A DNA stretch of 32,322 nucleotides from Acanthaster planci (taxonomy: Eukaryota; Echinodermata; Asteroidea; Valvatida; Acanthasteridae). The notes beneath the pieces were generated by a model. The model searched no databases and was not told the origin of the DNA. It saw only the letters and a program-made list of their open reading frames with translations. Positions 11,161-21,375 of this stretch are shown here, in pieces. A program made the translations under genes and the position numbers. The stretch spans positions 57,505-89,826 of the forward strand of contig NW_019091594.1 of the NCBI RefSeq assembly GCF_001949145.1, in the 5' to 3' direction. Position 1 is the first letter of the stretch. The number at the start of each line of letters is the position of its first letter.

Positions 11161-11164
11161 TGAA
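11161..11164. repeat. Target-site duplication TGAA, right
   Basis: Matches 9094-9097 and directly abuts the right inverted repeat. Confidence 0.8.
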
Positions 11165-11165
11165 A

Positions 11166-12962
11166 TAAATGGGTGCAAATGGACTGAGGTTACAGCATGT
11201 GAATTGTATTCCAAAAAACCAGCACGGATGCCAAACGGCATGATGAAGTAACATGAAACATGAAAAGTGCCCTCAGGCAGCTTGCTGAAGAAGTCAACAA
11301 TGAGATGAGTTACAGATGTGAAAGTACGCATCCTTCAAATTGATTGATGCGCTGGGGACAGATTGTGTTACCTAGCTCAGCATCCCCATAAGGAATTGTT
11401 GAGTGGCTTGAGGTTGGTGATCTGTTGCCACTTGCCTGGTTCCTTCTTAGGGGTGAGAAAGAAGGTTGACTGAAAACCATCGGTCCTTAGGTTGGGTGGG
11501 ACATGTTAGATTGCTTGTTTGCATAAGAGAGCATTTATATTGCACTCCTGCACTTGTTGCTTGTCCTTGTTATGGGGGACTGGAGTCAGAAGAAGTATCG
11601 ATTTGGAAGGAGGGATACCCATGAATTCTAGGGAGTACTTGATAGAAACAGTGGTAAGTACAATCTGTCCAATGTGATGTCAAGCCAGAACTCTGCAAAA
11701 GACTAAAAACGGCAAACGACAGGTTCGGAATGGCAGGCTGTGAGTGAATCATTATATTCACCAGTGCTGTCCCCTAGGGACAGGTTTGCACAAGACATTT
11801 CCTTGGCCTGTGCGTGTTGTGTAGTAGCCAAATGGCAGGAGGTCTGGCGTTGGCTTGTTTGGGGCAATGGAGGACGAAAGGACCGAGAGGGGCTGGCATT
11901 AGGCTTTGAAGGAGGTTTGAAATGTCAGCGTCTATGACTTGTAGATTGTTGAGTGTTTAATTGGAGGAAGCGACTGTTGGAAATTCAACTTGTGGGTGGT
12001 GTTGACCCGTTTCACTTCTATTTTAAGGTTTTTCATGAATTGGCTGGTGAAGATGTCTTCAGCATAGAGTGGGAGGTCTTGAGGTCTAGACTTGACGCCC
12101 TCATAAGGAATGCCCATTGCTTCCAGAGTATTCACTCTGCAGGAGGCTGTCGCCAGAGAAGAAATCCATGAGAATTGTTTGAAGGTAGCATCAAGGCAGT
12201 GTTCAGCAACTGGAGCGCTTCTGTGGTGAGATCAGGAGAGACTGGTGAGTTCTCTTTGCCGTTGTGGGCCAGGTATTCCAAGAGAAGGAGTAGGAAGGCA
12301 GACCATTGGAGACCATGGTGGGATCTCTGTCCAGTTTTATGAGTGTAGACTCTTTTTCTGTTCTTGAGGAAGGGAGTCTTGCCAGGGAGTCTGCCCCTGT
12401 CTGATGTGATCTTAATCTTTGGCGGCATCTGATAGCTCCTGGACTGATAAGAATTCCTAAAAAAATCACCTTGGGGAAAATGAAAGTAGGACTGGGCTCT
12501 AGGAGGGAATAGTTGGCAACATTTGGATTTGGCTATAGTCTTAAACATCTTGACACATGAACAATCTAGTGGGCATTTTCAAAAAACCAGGTGAGAAACT
12601 TCAAGCCTGGCTGCATGGCATTTGAATGATGTATGTGAGGTGTCTTCTTCAGGAGGGCAGGATGATCAGACGACTCAAAACATGTTGGAGAAGACGGAGC
12701 CGGCTCTCATAAGGGTAAGTCTGCCAAGAGAATCAATCTCATCAGCAGAAGAACTGATGAGTTGTGCTGACTGTGGTAGATCCAGTTCACGGTCCATGCC
12801 TTGGGCTGAGTCCAGAAGGGATCTGGATGGTCTAATTAATTTCTCTTGGGTATTTGACATTGGGCTGCGGTGGATGGCAGGAGCCTTGATGGGTGGAGGC
12901 GTGTCCATGTACATAAGTACAATGGCAGTTCTATGTGAATCAGTATGACAAAATATTGACAA
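11166..12962 (-). pseudogene. DIRS-like retroelement fragment: gag-like region and RT start
   Basis: Read on the minus strand. The upstream part (12962-11932, several frames) is gag-like, with TTEALQLLNTALML and a PLYAEDIFTSQF stretch. Then comes the RT approach: LEFMGIPPSKSILLLTPVPH and ALLCKQAI near 11635-11515, GFQSTFFLTPKKEPGKW with NLKPLN at about 11485-11395, INLKDAYFHI (catalytic-Asp motif A, core at 11338-11315) and MPFG near 11240. YS-FF-VPKK--G-WRP--NLK-LN and SIDLKDAYFHIPI are hallmarks of DIRS-type RTs. There are many stops and frameshifts. The RT stops at 11165, where the DNA transposon begins. No YxDD box, RNase H or tyrosine recombinase was found here. Confidence 0.7.
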
Positions 12963-13078
12963 AAACCTTTAAATGCACACATTGTATATCTCTGTACATG
13001 TACAATATAATCTGTGTGATTCTGTGTATTTACAGTAAATTGTTGAAGATACAGGGATGTTGCATGAGGATGTAAGGC

Positions 13079-13200
13079 TGGTGTAGCTAGTGGTTTTTTC
13101 CTTGCCTTCTACCTCTGCAGTCCAAGTTTGAATCTCGGCTTGGTCCACATGTAAATTGCATTTCAGTCCCTCCCTGATTCCAAGGGTTTTATCCAGAACA
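13079..13200 (+). repeat. tRNA-derived SINE
   Basis: Box A-like TGGTGTAGCTAGTGG at 13079-13093 and box B-like AGTTTGAATCT at 13125-13135, about 45 bp apart, as in tRNA-headed SINEs. A non-tRNA body (CAGTCCCTCCCTGATTCC and onward) follows. The acceptor stem does not close, so it is not a working tRNA gene. The 3' end was placed only approximately. Confidence 0.6.
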
Positions 13201-13671
13201 TTCCTAGGGCACTCTTAACATTTGTGTGTACAGCGTTCGGCCTGTTTACTCATCAAGGTAGGTACAGAAAATCACATAATGATGTGCACAAAATCGAGTG
13301 CACAACTGCAAAAAGTCATCATGACCTCATTGAAGAAATATTTCTCTCCAAGGAATTAACGTCTCCCCCCATAAAAGTGCAGGTCATTTCTACTTCAAAG
13401 TACTTACGTGAATCTGTAGAGCATTACTACACAATAAATTTCTCCTAGAGAGTGCCAACCAATTGTTTAATGGTGAGTACAATAGATGCCATCGATTATT
13501 AAGTCTTTATACAAGAGGTATGTCTGGGAATCAACTGAGTGCATTAATGATACAAGCATGATGTTTCCATTACTACAACTAAAAAGTTCAAAATTCTTTT
13601 GTCTATGTCAATCTCTTGTTTTTCAGTCTGTCTATATTTGGAAACTGTTTCTGACATGCTATCCACATTAC
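13201..13671. other. Intronic, nothing assigned
   Basis: Sequence between the SINE and exon 7. No supported gene or repeat. Confidence 0.4.
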
Positions 13672-13854
13672 CTGTTTGTGACCTCCATGACAAAGTAATA
13701 TTCTGGTGACCAAGGGAAGTGCATGGGCACACTGGCACAGGGTGTCCCCTGCTCACAACGCCACACAATTCCACTATGCCCATGTTGGAAAATTGGCACT
13801 GATCCATTACTATAGTTGTTGGTATCCTCAGGTGTCCAAATTAACGGACCTGAC
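13672..13854 (-). CDS. CATSPERB: CatSper subunit exon 7 of those visible: GI-W-C and PEYYF segment
   Basis: Exon of 183 bp, the longest seen: one base, 60 codons, two bases. The acceptor is CTTCTATTGCAG and the donor is AACAG followed by GTAATG. It encodes SGPLIWTPED, HGHSGIVWRCEQGTPC and SPEYYFVMEVTN. LIWT, GI-W-C, PC and PE-FF---V-NR are CatSper beta/epsilon signatures. The intron before it is only about 200 bp; the one after it is about 6 kb and holds the SINE, the DIRS-like element and the TACGTCCGACAC transposon. Confidence 0.93.
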
Positions 13855-14055
13855 CTGCAATAGAAGCATTCAGTACACAGCATTATTGGTAAATGGAAGA
13901 GCAGGGATAGGGCATGAGATTGTCAGTTCACAATAGATGCTACAAAGTAGATTGTGCACGAAACAATTACAAAATCTAATTTGACTTTTAACGTGCTTCT
14001 TAAAAATTCTAAAAGTACAAATTCATATTCAAATACATAGTTTGAACTGACTCAC

Positions 14056-14215
14056 CCATTTTGCATGTTATACTGTTGAAGTTTTTCACTGCTGAAGTAT
14101 TCAATATTGTCTGCACCCTCAGTGCTGCCACCAATCACTCTCAAAATGTACTGATCAGTAAAGAGACTTGACTTCCCAGTCACAACATCCAACACGCGGA
14201 AAACGGGATTAAAAC
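14056..14215 (-). CDS. CATSPERB: CatSper subunit exon 6 of those visible: VTG and VIGG segment
   Basis: Exon of 160 bp: two bases complete a split glycine, then 52 codons, then two bases over. The acceptor is GTTTTTTTCAG and the donor is AAATGG followed by GTGAGT. It encodes FNPVFRVLDVVTGKSSLF and then YILRVIGGS, NIEYFS and YNMQN. F-P-F--D-VTG, Y-L-VIGG and YN follow the family's conserved spacing. It lies about 8.9 kb from exon 5, yet phase and family order are preserved. Confidence 0.93.
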
Positions 14216-14973
14216 CTGAAAAAAACATTATTGAGAGGGAAATTTAAAGCCTGATGAAGATAGGATAGAGAACCCAATTGAGGAATAATTGGGTATAAGA
14301 ATCGATGACCAACAAAAGAACACAGACAGGTGACCTAATAATGATAGGGTTATTCTATGCCACTTCATACACCCTCCCATGTGACACAAATCAGATTTGC
14401 TGAAAAAATTCTCAACATACTGTAGCACTGTCTAAATGTCAGGCTGGTATTAGCTGCTTTGACCCTTTAATAGTAAAAGGTTCTATACTCAGGCTATTTT
14501 GTCTGTTGCACTGGATGAGTAATGGGCGCAGGTCATCAAAGGCACTATGTCTAGAATTCTGTGGGGAAGGCCAGACCAAGCAGGGGAGCCTACAAACGCA
14601 TCATCATCAATCTAGAATAGCCAAGCTTGGTATGTGGAAGCCTTTGGTTACTTCAAGCATGCTTGAAGCATGCACTGGTCACAGCAATCAACCAAGTACA
14701 TAGGTAGAGGAGCTGTCCTTGCAAAAAATATGTCATTGCCTATTTTGTATACTTCCCTCAAATTTTGCAACAGGAATTATGGAAGTTTGTGTCAGACAAG
14801 CCAACAGCCAGCGCAGTTTTCTGACACAGCGGTACACACCGCTGCAAGTAAGCAGTCCAAGAAGGCAGCAGCAGCCAGCGTTGGACCAGCGGTGCATGGG
14901 GGGGCAAGACACTGAGGGTGGTGGGAGTGATATCAAAAGTTAACGAATTATTAACTAAACATGATAGAAGGGT
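14216..14973. other. Intronic, unassigned
   Basis: Start of the 8.9-kb intron between exons 5 and 6, before the first gag scrap. Open frames at 14506-14943 overlap on both strands with no motif. The stretch 14820-14935 is more GC-rich than its surroundings and may be an unrecognised repeat end. Confidence 0.35.
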
Positions 14974-15222
14974 TTGGGTGACAGTCAAACTGTACTGCCG
15001 CGAGTAAACAGAAATCCAACAACAGAACTACGTGGTCAAGGGTTGATTGGAACCATTGAAGCTTTTGACGCAGAAAAGGAGCAATGGCACAACTGTCGAC
15101 GGCAAATATGGCTAGCAAATAAAACTGCCAGTGAGGACAAAGTTGATGTTTTTCTGGCAATGATTGGGCCAACAGCTTTCGAGATAAGTGACGAATTGTC
15201 AGCCCAGACGTCCCCTCAGAAA
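14974..15222 (+). pseudogene. Gypsy-type gag amino-terminal scrap
   Basis: Open frame whose residues 24-85 read GLIGTIEAFDAEKEQW, then RRQIWLANKT, KVDVFLAMIGPTAFEI and SDEL. The pattern G-IE-FD----W--------F-AN-----K-----L--IG---F----L is the start of many metazoan Gypsy gag proteins. It ends at about SPQKKS, where similarity stops. It differs in type from the gag at 16215, so it is probably a separate older copy. Confidence 0.65.
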
Positions 15223-16214
15223 AAGAGTGTGTTATGTACATGTATGTATACGCATGTAGTTTCTGTACGTGTGCCAGATTATGTAATGGTATTACACACG
15301 ATTCTGTGTGTGACCAATGTCACCCCAGGCGACAGTGGATGACCTCAATTTAGTCCAGAACATTCCTGTTGTACATCCAGGAAATTTCTTGTAAGCTGAC
15401 AATATTTCAAGTTGTCTATGCTCCGGAGGTTTCTTGTAAGATTAAGTAATACCAAAAAGTCTATTTCAAGAAACTTGTTTGGCTTGTAACCCGGAGACAG
15501 CGTGCAAAATGTCCAATTTCCTTCAATCGTCATTTTCCTGTTTCATGTCGCACAATTTTCGAGCAGAGCCGCTCCGAGCTTTGTGATCCAAAGAGCACTT
15601 CTATGCATTCGCCAAAAATTGGTACACGTAGTAATCAGCTATACTGTTGATCGGCAATAGTGTGTTTTATTTCTGTGCGATCATTCCCTAGATTTTTGGG
15701 ATTCGTAACAATGAGGTGGCACGGATCATGAAGGCTGTGTGGTTGTGGTATGTACTTTTACCTTCTTTTTCAATTATATCTAAGCATATCTCAGCTTTGA
15801 GTTCATTGAACATAGGCTGGGCATTTTATCCCCTTTTGCTTCATTAGTCTTCACAATGATGGTTGATAATGCATTGTTAACATAAGTATGTGCCTTGAAC
15901 AAAGGGATCTGGACCACTGGTCCAATGATTATGATTTTGCTTAAATTTTTATGACTCAATATGGTGGAAGATTAATTTTATCTATATCGACACATCAGAA
16001 CTCCTAAAATATACATGTACAATTCTCCAGCTGTAATTATCTTTGAGGATTGCTCTTGAGTTTAATACGTGTTTTTATGAAACATTTGAGCAAATGTAAG
16101 ACTTGTACAATTTGTAAATTAATTTGAGACTGATGCCCCTGTCTAAGTGATTTGTTCATTTGTTCATACATACACACAATCTCAATTTTCAAATGCTATA
16201 TAAATACGGGGGAA
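15223..16214. other. Unassigned stretch between two gag fragments
   Basis: About 1 kb without protein similarity. A GATTCGTAACAATGAGGTGG segment near 15701 resembles an LTR end with a nearby primer-binding site, but no matching 3' copy was found. It could hold the decayed 5' LTR and leader of the downstream Gypsy element. Confidence 0.3.
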
Positions 16215-16995
16215 AAGCCATGGAGGTACCCACAAAAAAGCAAAGCTTGAAGCTTGGGCCTTTGAAGCAATTTATAGTTACATCCATCCGGGAGTGGGTG
16301 GGTGACGTCAGGGGACAACTGGCATCCAGACAGCTGACTATGGAGGAGAGCGCGCATCATTCATCCTTGACCGCCTTGCCGGGAGAGCTTGCCAAGAGAT
16401 ACTTGGCCGAGGAATGAGGTTGCGTCTAAACCAGAACAAATCATCATGGTGTTGTTGAAAGTGTTAGGGGATGGCGATATACTCCCCCAGCTCCAGCAGA
16501 AAGTTTTTTCATACCAACGAGGCCCACAAGAAGACCTCCTCACTTGCTCTCTGGGGCTGGTAAAGCTGTTCACACGGATGGCCAAGCTCGACGAGTCATG
16601 CAAGGCGACCAGGGAGAAAACACTGAACGGCCAACTCACAGAAGCTGTTCATGATGAAGGCTTGCAGTGAGAATTACGGAGGCTTAACATGGAGGCCCAA
16701 ACGCTGTCCTTCTTTGATGTCAGGGATCGTGCTATCAAGTGGCTTGGTCACAATCACCCAAGGGAGGCAATAGTATAGAATATTGAGGCAGCAGATGATG
16801 CTGGAAGTTTGCGGTCCCTTCTGAAGAAACAGGGCCAGTACTGGAGAAGCAACAGCAACAGATAGACCCCCTTTCTTAAGGCTGAGGCCCAACAACCAGT
16901 CCATCATTGGGACCAGGGGCCAAGACAATGCTACAACTGCAAATTGACAGGGCATCTCAAGCGTAATTGCCCCCACCTCAGACGGGGCAATGGTT
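16215..16995 (+). pseudogene. Gypsy gag with zinc knuckle, frameshifted
   Basis: Capsid-like segments in alternating frames: FILDRLAGRACQEILGRG near 16355-16410, then from 16410 NEVASKPEQIIMVLLKVLG, LPQLQQKVFSYQRGP, EDLLTCSLGLV and LNGQLTEAVHDEGLQ, then RRLNMEAQTLSFFDVRDRAI. A CCHC zinc knuckle CYNCKLTGHLKRNC lies at 16929-16970 and is intact in spacing (CX2CX4HX4C). It would package element RNA. Frameshifts and stops occur near 16410, 16668, 16778 and 16864. The protease region lies just downstream, in the normal Gypsy order. Confidence 0.85.
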
Positions 16996-17145
16996 CTCCT
17001 TCACAACTAACCCAACTGAGCGTGTTCAACCCTAATGCTCAACAGTTTGTCCATGAGCATCAGCCCCCCAGAAGTCTACCCTGCGATAGTTTGTCCCTGA
17101 GCGTCAAACACCCCAGCAACCGTTAAACTGGAGCGGCCTAACTTT

Positions 17146-17535
17146 GTGAGCCAAACGACAGGCCATCAGATTTTACAAGACAGTGGCTCAATTATTAAGA
17201 AGCTGGTAGGGGACTGCCCAGTCACACAAGTGAAACTTGGTGGTATTGAGGTGAATTGTCTACAGGACACTAGGGCACAGGTATCTACCCTGAGTGAGTC
17301 TTGCTTCAGAGAGAACTTCTTCGAACAAGAGATGGTTGACATCACTGCTGTGCTCCACATCTCCGGTGCCCTTGGTGCTGCAATCCCCTATCTTGGCTAC
17401 ATTAAGCTGCCTCTCCATGCACTTGGGCAAATCTTTGACAAAGTGGGTTTCCAGGTCGTGAAGGACCCAGTGGGCACAACGATTGCTAAAAGGAAGCGAG
17501 CGGTGATAGGAGTCATTGGCTCAAATATTTTCTGA
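17146..17535 (+). pseudogene. Gypsy aspartic protease, catalytic glycine lost
   Basis: Open frame of 129 codons with LVGDCPVTQVKLGGIEVNCL, then the active-site position DTR (17266-17274) where retropepsins have DTG or DSG, then AQVSTLSESCF. Further on are IPYLGYIKLPL and a carboxyl IGVIGSNIF in the place of the usual GMN-I. The order and spacing are those of the protease that precedes RT in this Gypsy group. The G-to-R change should abolish catalysis, and the frame ends at a stop at 17533. Confidence 0.8.
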
Positions 17536-17962
17536 GATGAGACATATTACAGAGGACAGTTGGACCAGGATTCCTGCATAGCCTCAGTGAAAGAGCTGGT
17601 TGAGCGGAATGGGCCAATGTCTTGGCCCTGTACGAGGAGGTCAGGAGTGCCTCGTTTCAACCAGACAAACCTGGAAATGTTCGTATATGTAGTCCTAAAC
17701 CAGTTTTAGTACCAGTGATGTCCCACTTGCCGTGCAGTGTTCAGTGATGCCCACAGCTGGTGGTGGTACCTAACCGGCAGTGGTAAAAGAGCTTGATGTT
17801 CACACAAAGCACCTCCCAAGAGGACTGGTGGTTACCCCCCTTTTTTCAGGGTTGACAAGACCGGAAAATTTCCAGTTCAGCTAGGAAATTTCACTGATTA
17901 TGACCTTTACATACTCCCAAAGACCTCTATCGCCACACAAAGCAGCCTGATCCAATATTGCA

Positions 17963-18875
17963 TTGACAAGTCTTACACTGTGCACTTGCAGGAGGCTCAA
18001 GCAGATGACACCAAAGAACCAGACGAACACTGAAGATGTTGCCAAGCAGTTGGCTGGAATCAACATTGGAGACAACCTCACTGGTGCTCAACAAATACAG
18101 CTGGAGCAAGTTGTCACTTGTCACACGGAGGTCTTCAGCAGGGGTGGTGAAGACACTGGCTACTGCAACAAGGTTGAACATCGGATAATCACCACTGATG
18201 ACTTTCCAGTTCCCATACCATACAGATGGATACCACCATATTTATGAGGTGAAGTGAGAGATCACATCCAGAAATCCTTAGACCAAGGTATTATTCGAGA
18301 GTCATCTAGTCCCTATGTATCACCCGTAGTTCTTGTTCGGAAGTCCAATGGGAAGCTGAGGCTTTTTGTTGACTACAGAGCAGTGAATGAAGAGACACAC
18401 AAAGATGCATACCGCCTTCCCCGCATAGACAAGGCTCTTAATGCACTCTGTGGAGCCAAATATTTTTGCAGCCTCGACCTTGCCCACGGATTCTACCAAA
18501 TTCCAGTAGAAGAGCGAGATAAAGAGAAGACCACATTCCACATTGACACAGGCGGCCTGTATGAGTTCACATGTATGCCATTTTGGCCTATGTAATGCCC
18601 CTGATACATTTATGCAGCTCATGGAAAAAGCCTTTGAGGATAAGAATTTCCAGTCACTGATAGTTTACTTGGATGACATTCTTGTGTTTGATCAGTCATT
18701 TGATGAGACTCTCCGATGTCTTCAGATGGTGCTCAGTCGTCTCCATGAGTTTTGGCTGGAGGTCAAGCCCAAGAAGTGCCACTGGTTTGCTGAGAGGTTG
18801 AAGTATTTGGGACATGAGATATCAGCAGATGAAATCCCTCCTGACCCTGGGAAGATCAGTGCCGTAGCTGAATAG
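17963..18875 (+). pseudogene. Gypsy reverse transcriptase, two frames plus stops
   Basis: Segments in order: an amino-terminal EHRIITTDDFPVPIPYRWIP (stop at 18245), HIQKSLDQGIIRESSSPYVS, VVLVRKSNGKLRLFVDYRAV, FCSLDLAHGFYQIPV carrying catalytic Asp A, a frameshift near 18590, FGLCNAPDTFMQLMEKAF, and the box YLDD at 18666-18677 followed by ILVF. KPKKCHWFAERLKYLGHEIS ends the palm and thumb. All catalytic aspartates are present, but the frame is broken. Typical Ty3/Gypsy pol, antisense to the host gene. Confidence 0.95.
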
Positions 18876-19400
18876 AAGAAGCAAAGGAACAGGGCAGAAC
18901 TGGGGAGCTTCTTGGGCCTGACAAGTTACTATCGGCGGTTTGTGCCAGGATTTGCAAAGGTGGCAGCCCCTCTACATGCCCTTCTTGGTGGTAATCCAAA
19001 GAGGAAGAAAGGCAAGAAAGCTGCTTCTCCAATGGTTCCGGTATGTCTGGGATGAAGCTTGTGATGCCTCCTTCAACCAGCTGAAGTCACTCCTGACATC
19101 AGCCCCCCTCCTAGGTTATCCAGATTTCAAAGTCCCATTCATCCTCGAGGTAGATGCTAGCCAACTTGTTCTCAAGGCTGTCCTCTTCCAACAGCAATGC
19201 AACCGTCGAGTTGTTATTGGGTACGCAACATGAGAGTGAGCGGAATATGGAAAACTACAGCCGTGTGAAGTTGGAGTTGTTGGCACTACGATGGGCTATA
19301 GTGGTGAAGTTCTGAGACATTCTCTTAGGTGCAGACTTTGTTGTCTATACGGATAACAACCCTTGAGTTATCTTTAGACCAATTCCAAGCTAGGTGTGAT
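18876..19400 (+). pseudogene. Gypsy RT connection and RNase H
   Basis: After a stop at 18873 the sequence gives SFLGLTSYYRRFVPGFAKVA, a frameshift, CDASFNQLKSLLTSAPLLGY and FILEVDASQLVLKAVLFQQQ (RNase H first Asp), then a frameshift near 19230 to MENYSRVKLELLALRWAI and a VVYTDNNP motif near 19340. The family motifs E-NY-----ELLAL-WA- and TD--PL-YL are recognisable. Several stops make it inactive. Confidence 0.9.
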
Positions 19401-19489
19401 TGCGACAAGGTGGGCAGCAGAGTTTGCATTGTTGCGATTCATCATTAAGTGTAACCCTACTACCTCTTCTTTAGACAAGATCCAAGATT

Positions 19490-19845
19490 ACCAGTAGATC
19501 ATCTACTTGGGTTCCAGGCAGAGGGGAGAGGCGAATCAGAGGTTGACCAATGGGTGGCCAATCACCATTGGTGGATGAAGCAAACCTTCGAAAGAGTTTC
19601 AGGCACTACCAAGAGAGAGGCCCTCAGGGGGCAAAGACGGCACAATGAGACAGCACAAGATGAGGACCTTCCCATTAGAGCCAAGGTCTTCATTCAGAAT
19701 CGTAATCGTACGAGGCAGGAATAAAATACAAGACATGTGGGACGGCCAACCTCACAAGGTAGCTGGGAGACCAAACCCAACTGGGCATGTCTACATTTTC
19801 ACTCCACTTGACGGAGAGGGACAGAGAAGACCCTTAACCAGTTCA
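19490..19845 (+). pseudogene. Gypsy pol carboxyl tail; integrase core deleted
   Basis: Immediately after the RNase H end (a stretch reading IIKCNPTTSS, where a YRPG-type motif is expected) come LPVDHLLGFQAEGRGESEVD, a QRRHNETAQDEDLP stretch and RGRNKIQDMWDGQPHKVAGR with PNPTGHVYIFTPLDGEG. In this Gypsy group these lie after the integrase catalytic core. The HHCC zinc finger and DDE core are therefore missing from this copy. The tail then runs into dispersed repeat copy B at 19846. Confidence 0.85.
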
Positions 19846-20160
19846 TGCCGGGGCATTTTTCAATGTTGATGATGCTGGGTTGGCATAATTATCATTTTTC
19901 CGTTTTCAAAATTCTTCACAAATTCATCATTTCATTTAACAGGCATTTATAGCTGAACAAAGTAATTTTTAGGCACTACTCTAAGTTGACAGGTGACCTT
20001 CATTGATGCCCGAGTATTTTAGCCAGGCTTGCAGCCTTGTAAAAAGAGCCCAGATTGTGCGGTGTTTTGTAACTTTCTTTTGTTCACGAACCTGACTCAG
20101 TGCACTGCTGACCTCTTTTCAATAGGGGCCAGATTAGCGTGCAGTGGTGCTGTGGGGTTG
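19846..20160 (+). repeat. Dispersed repeat, copy B
   Basis: Colinear with 6803-7110 (see that entry for landmarks). It starts with TGCCGGGG exactly where the Gypsy pol similarity ends, so it is either that element's 3' untranslated/LTR DNA or a separate element inserted there. Confidence 0.65.
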
Positions 20161-20883
20161 ATTATAATCATGTACAATATAGGAGTGTATATTACAATTT
20201 CACTGTACGCATACGTGAACTTGCACAAGTTTTATTAGTATTAGTATAACACATTTCCATTAGACTCTATCTATACTTCATTCTTGGAAATGTGGGAAAT
20301 ACGCATAACCCTTCACCAATAGATTTTAATATTTTCCTCCTCTTGCCTTTTTTATTTTGTGCTGTCGTGTCAATTGAATTCTAAAATCAAGAATAACCTA
20401 ATGTTGATACTGATAAATTCCACACATCTGCAACCCATACAAACATGTACCACTAAATGTATTTAATAACCACATAATCTCACACATTAGGGGATAAATC
20501 TGATGTTCCAAAATATTTTCTTGAGAGGTTAAAATACATCAGTGACGAGGTTGAAATTATTAACTGGAAGTTGCTGAACAACTATGAAAGGATTTGTTTT
20601 TAATATCACATTAGATTTAATTCCTTCTTGCACTTTGCACTTGACTCTGACCTGAATCAACTGTAAAGAGTAACAGGCTTGTGGCAACACAGCAAAACAT
20701 CTTACAGAATAAAGTCACTGATGAGGAATACTGATGGAGAACAGCCTTGTATTGAGAACAAGGAACCAGGGTCACCAACTAATGCCAGCCACACATGGGA
20801 TATCCATTAACAGTGACTTGTTGTGAGTAAATAATGGTGGGGGTGCTGCTCCACTGAAACCAAGTTATCTTGGGAGTAATGCA
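20161..20883. other. Intronic, nothing assigned
   Basis: AT-rich stretch between dispersed repeat B and the next pol fragment. No supported feature. Confidence 0.4.
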
Positions 20884-21375
20884 ATGTATCAGTTGAGGGT
20901 AAGGCATATGTTCCCGTGGATGCGGTATCAACGTGACCAGTTCACCAACGGCCAAATCTCTACTATTACTGACTGGCAGTTGATTCTCTACCAACATGAC
21001 TCCCGCCCCGCCAATCACTCTCACAGTACCAAAACTAAGGCACCATTGGGCAGAATGGCACCCAACACAGTTGTTGCCATTAGGGACTTGGTGTACATGA
21101 CTGCAACAAAACCAGAGTACAGAGCCACTACGTTGTGATAGCTGTTGATGGGTTATAGTACAATGTATGTAAATTCATTGGCAATCAGCTAAGAAGCACT
21201 TCATACCACATCAAGCGCTCAGAATGTTTCAAGGTCCCCTTTCCCTCTGATAGCAACGTACCTAACTCATCCAACCTGCCAGATCTCCATGACAATGCAG
21301 ATGAGGCCCACACCACTGCAGAGCCAGCCGCTCCGACTCCCACGAGGTTGCTGCTGCTCTAACATTGTGTGCTGT
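20884..21375 (+). pseudogene. Retroelement pol carboxyl region (post-integrase domain)
   Basis: Frame with QRDQFTNGQI, STKTKAPLGRMAPNTVVAIR and DLVYMTATKPEYRA. After stops at 21136-21138 it shifts to VIAVDGL, KFIGNQLRSTSYHIKRSECF and KVPFP, then a proline/threonine-rich tail. The order KAP-GR-AP---V-VGDLVYL--D--K--AR--Y-V---DG-W--I-KF-GNQLR--SY-VK-SECY-VP is the end of a common metazoan Gypsy-like pol. Only this part survives. Confidence 0.7.

Noticed and set aside
12132-12548. 138-codon minus-strand frame considered as a host gene
   Set aside because: It lies in line with the RT motifs downstream on the same strand and reads like a retroelement gag-type region; no splice or start support.
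15540-15740. Possible 5' LTR end (TTCGTAACA) and TGG-type primer-binding site upstream of the gag at 16215
   Set aside because: No matching 3' copy in the window and the putative primer site is offset from the CA end; not enough to call.
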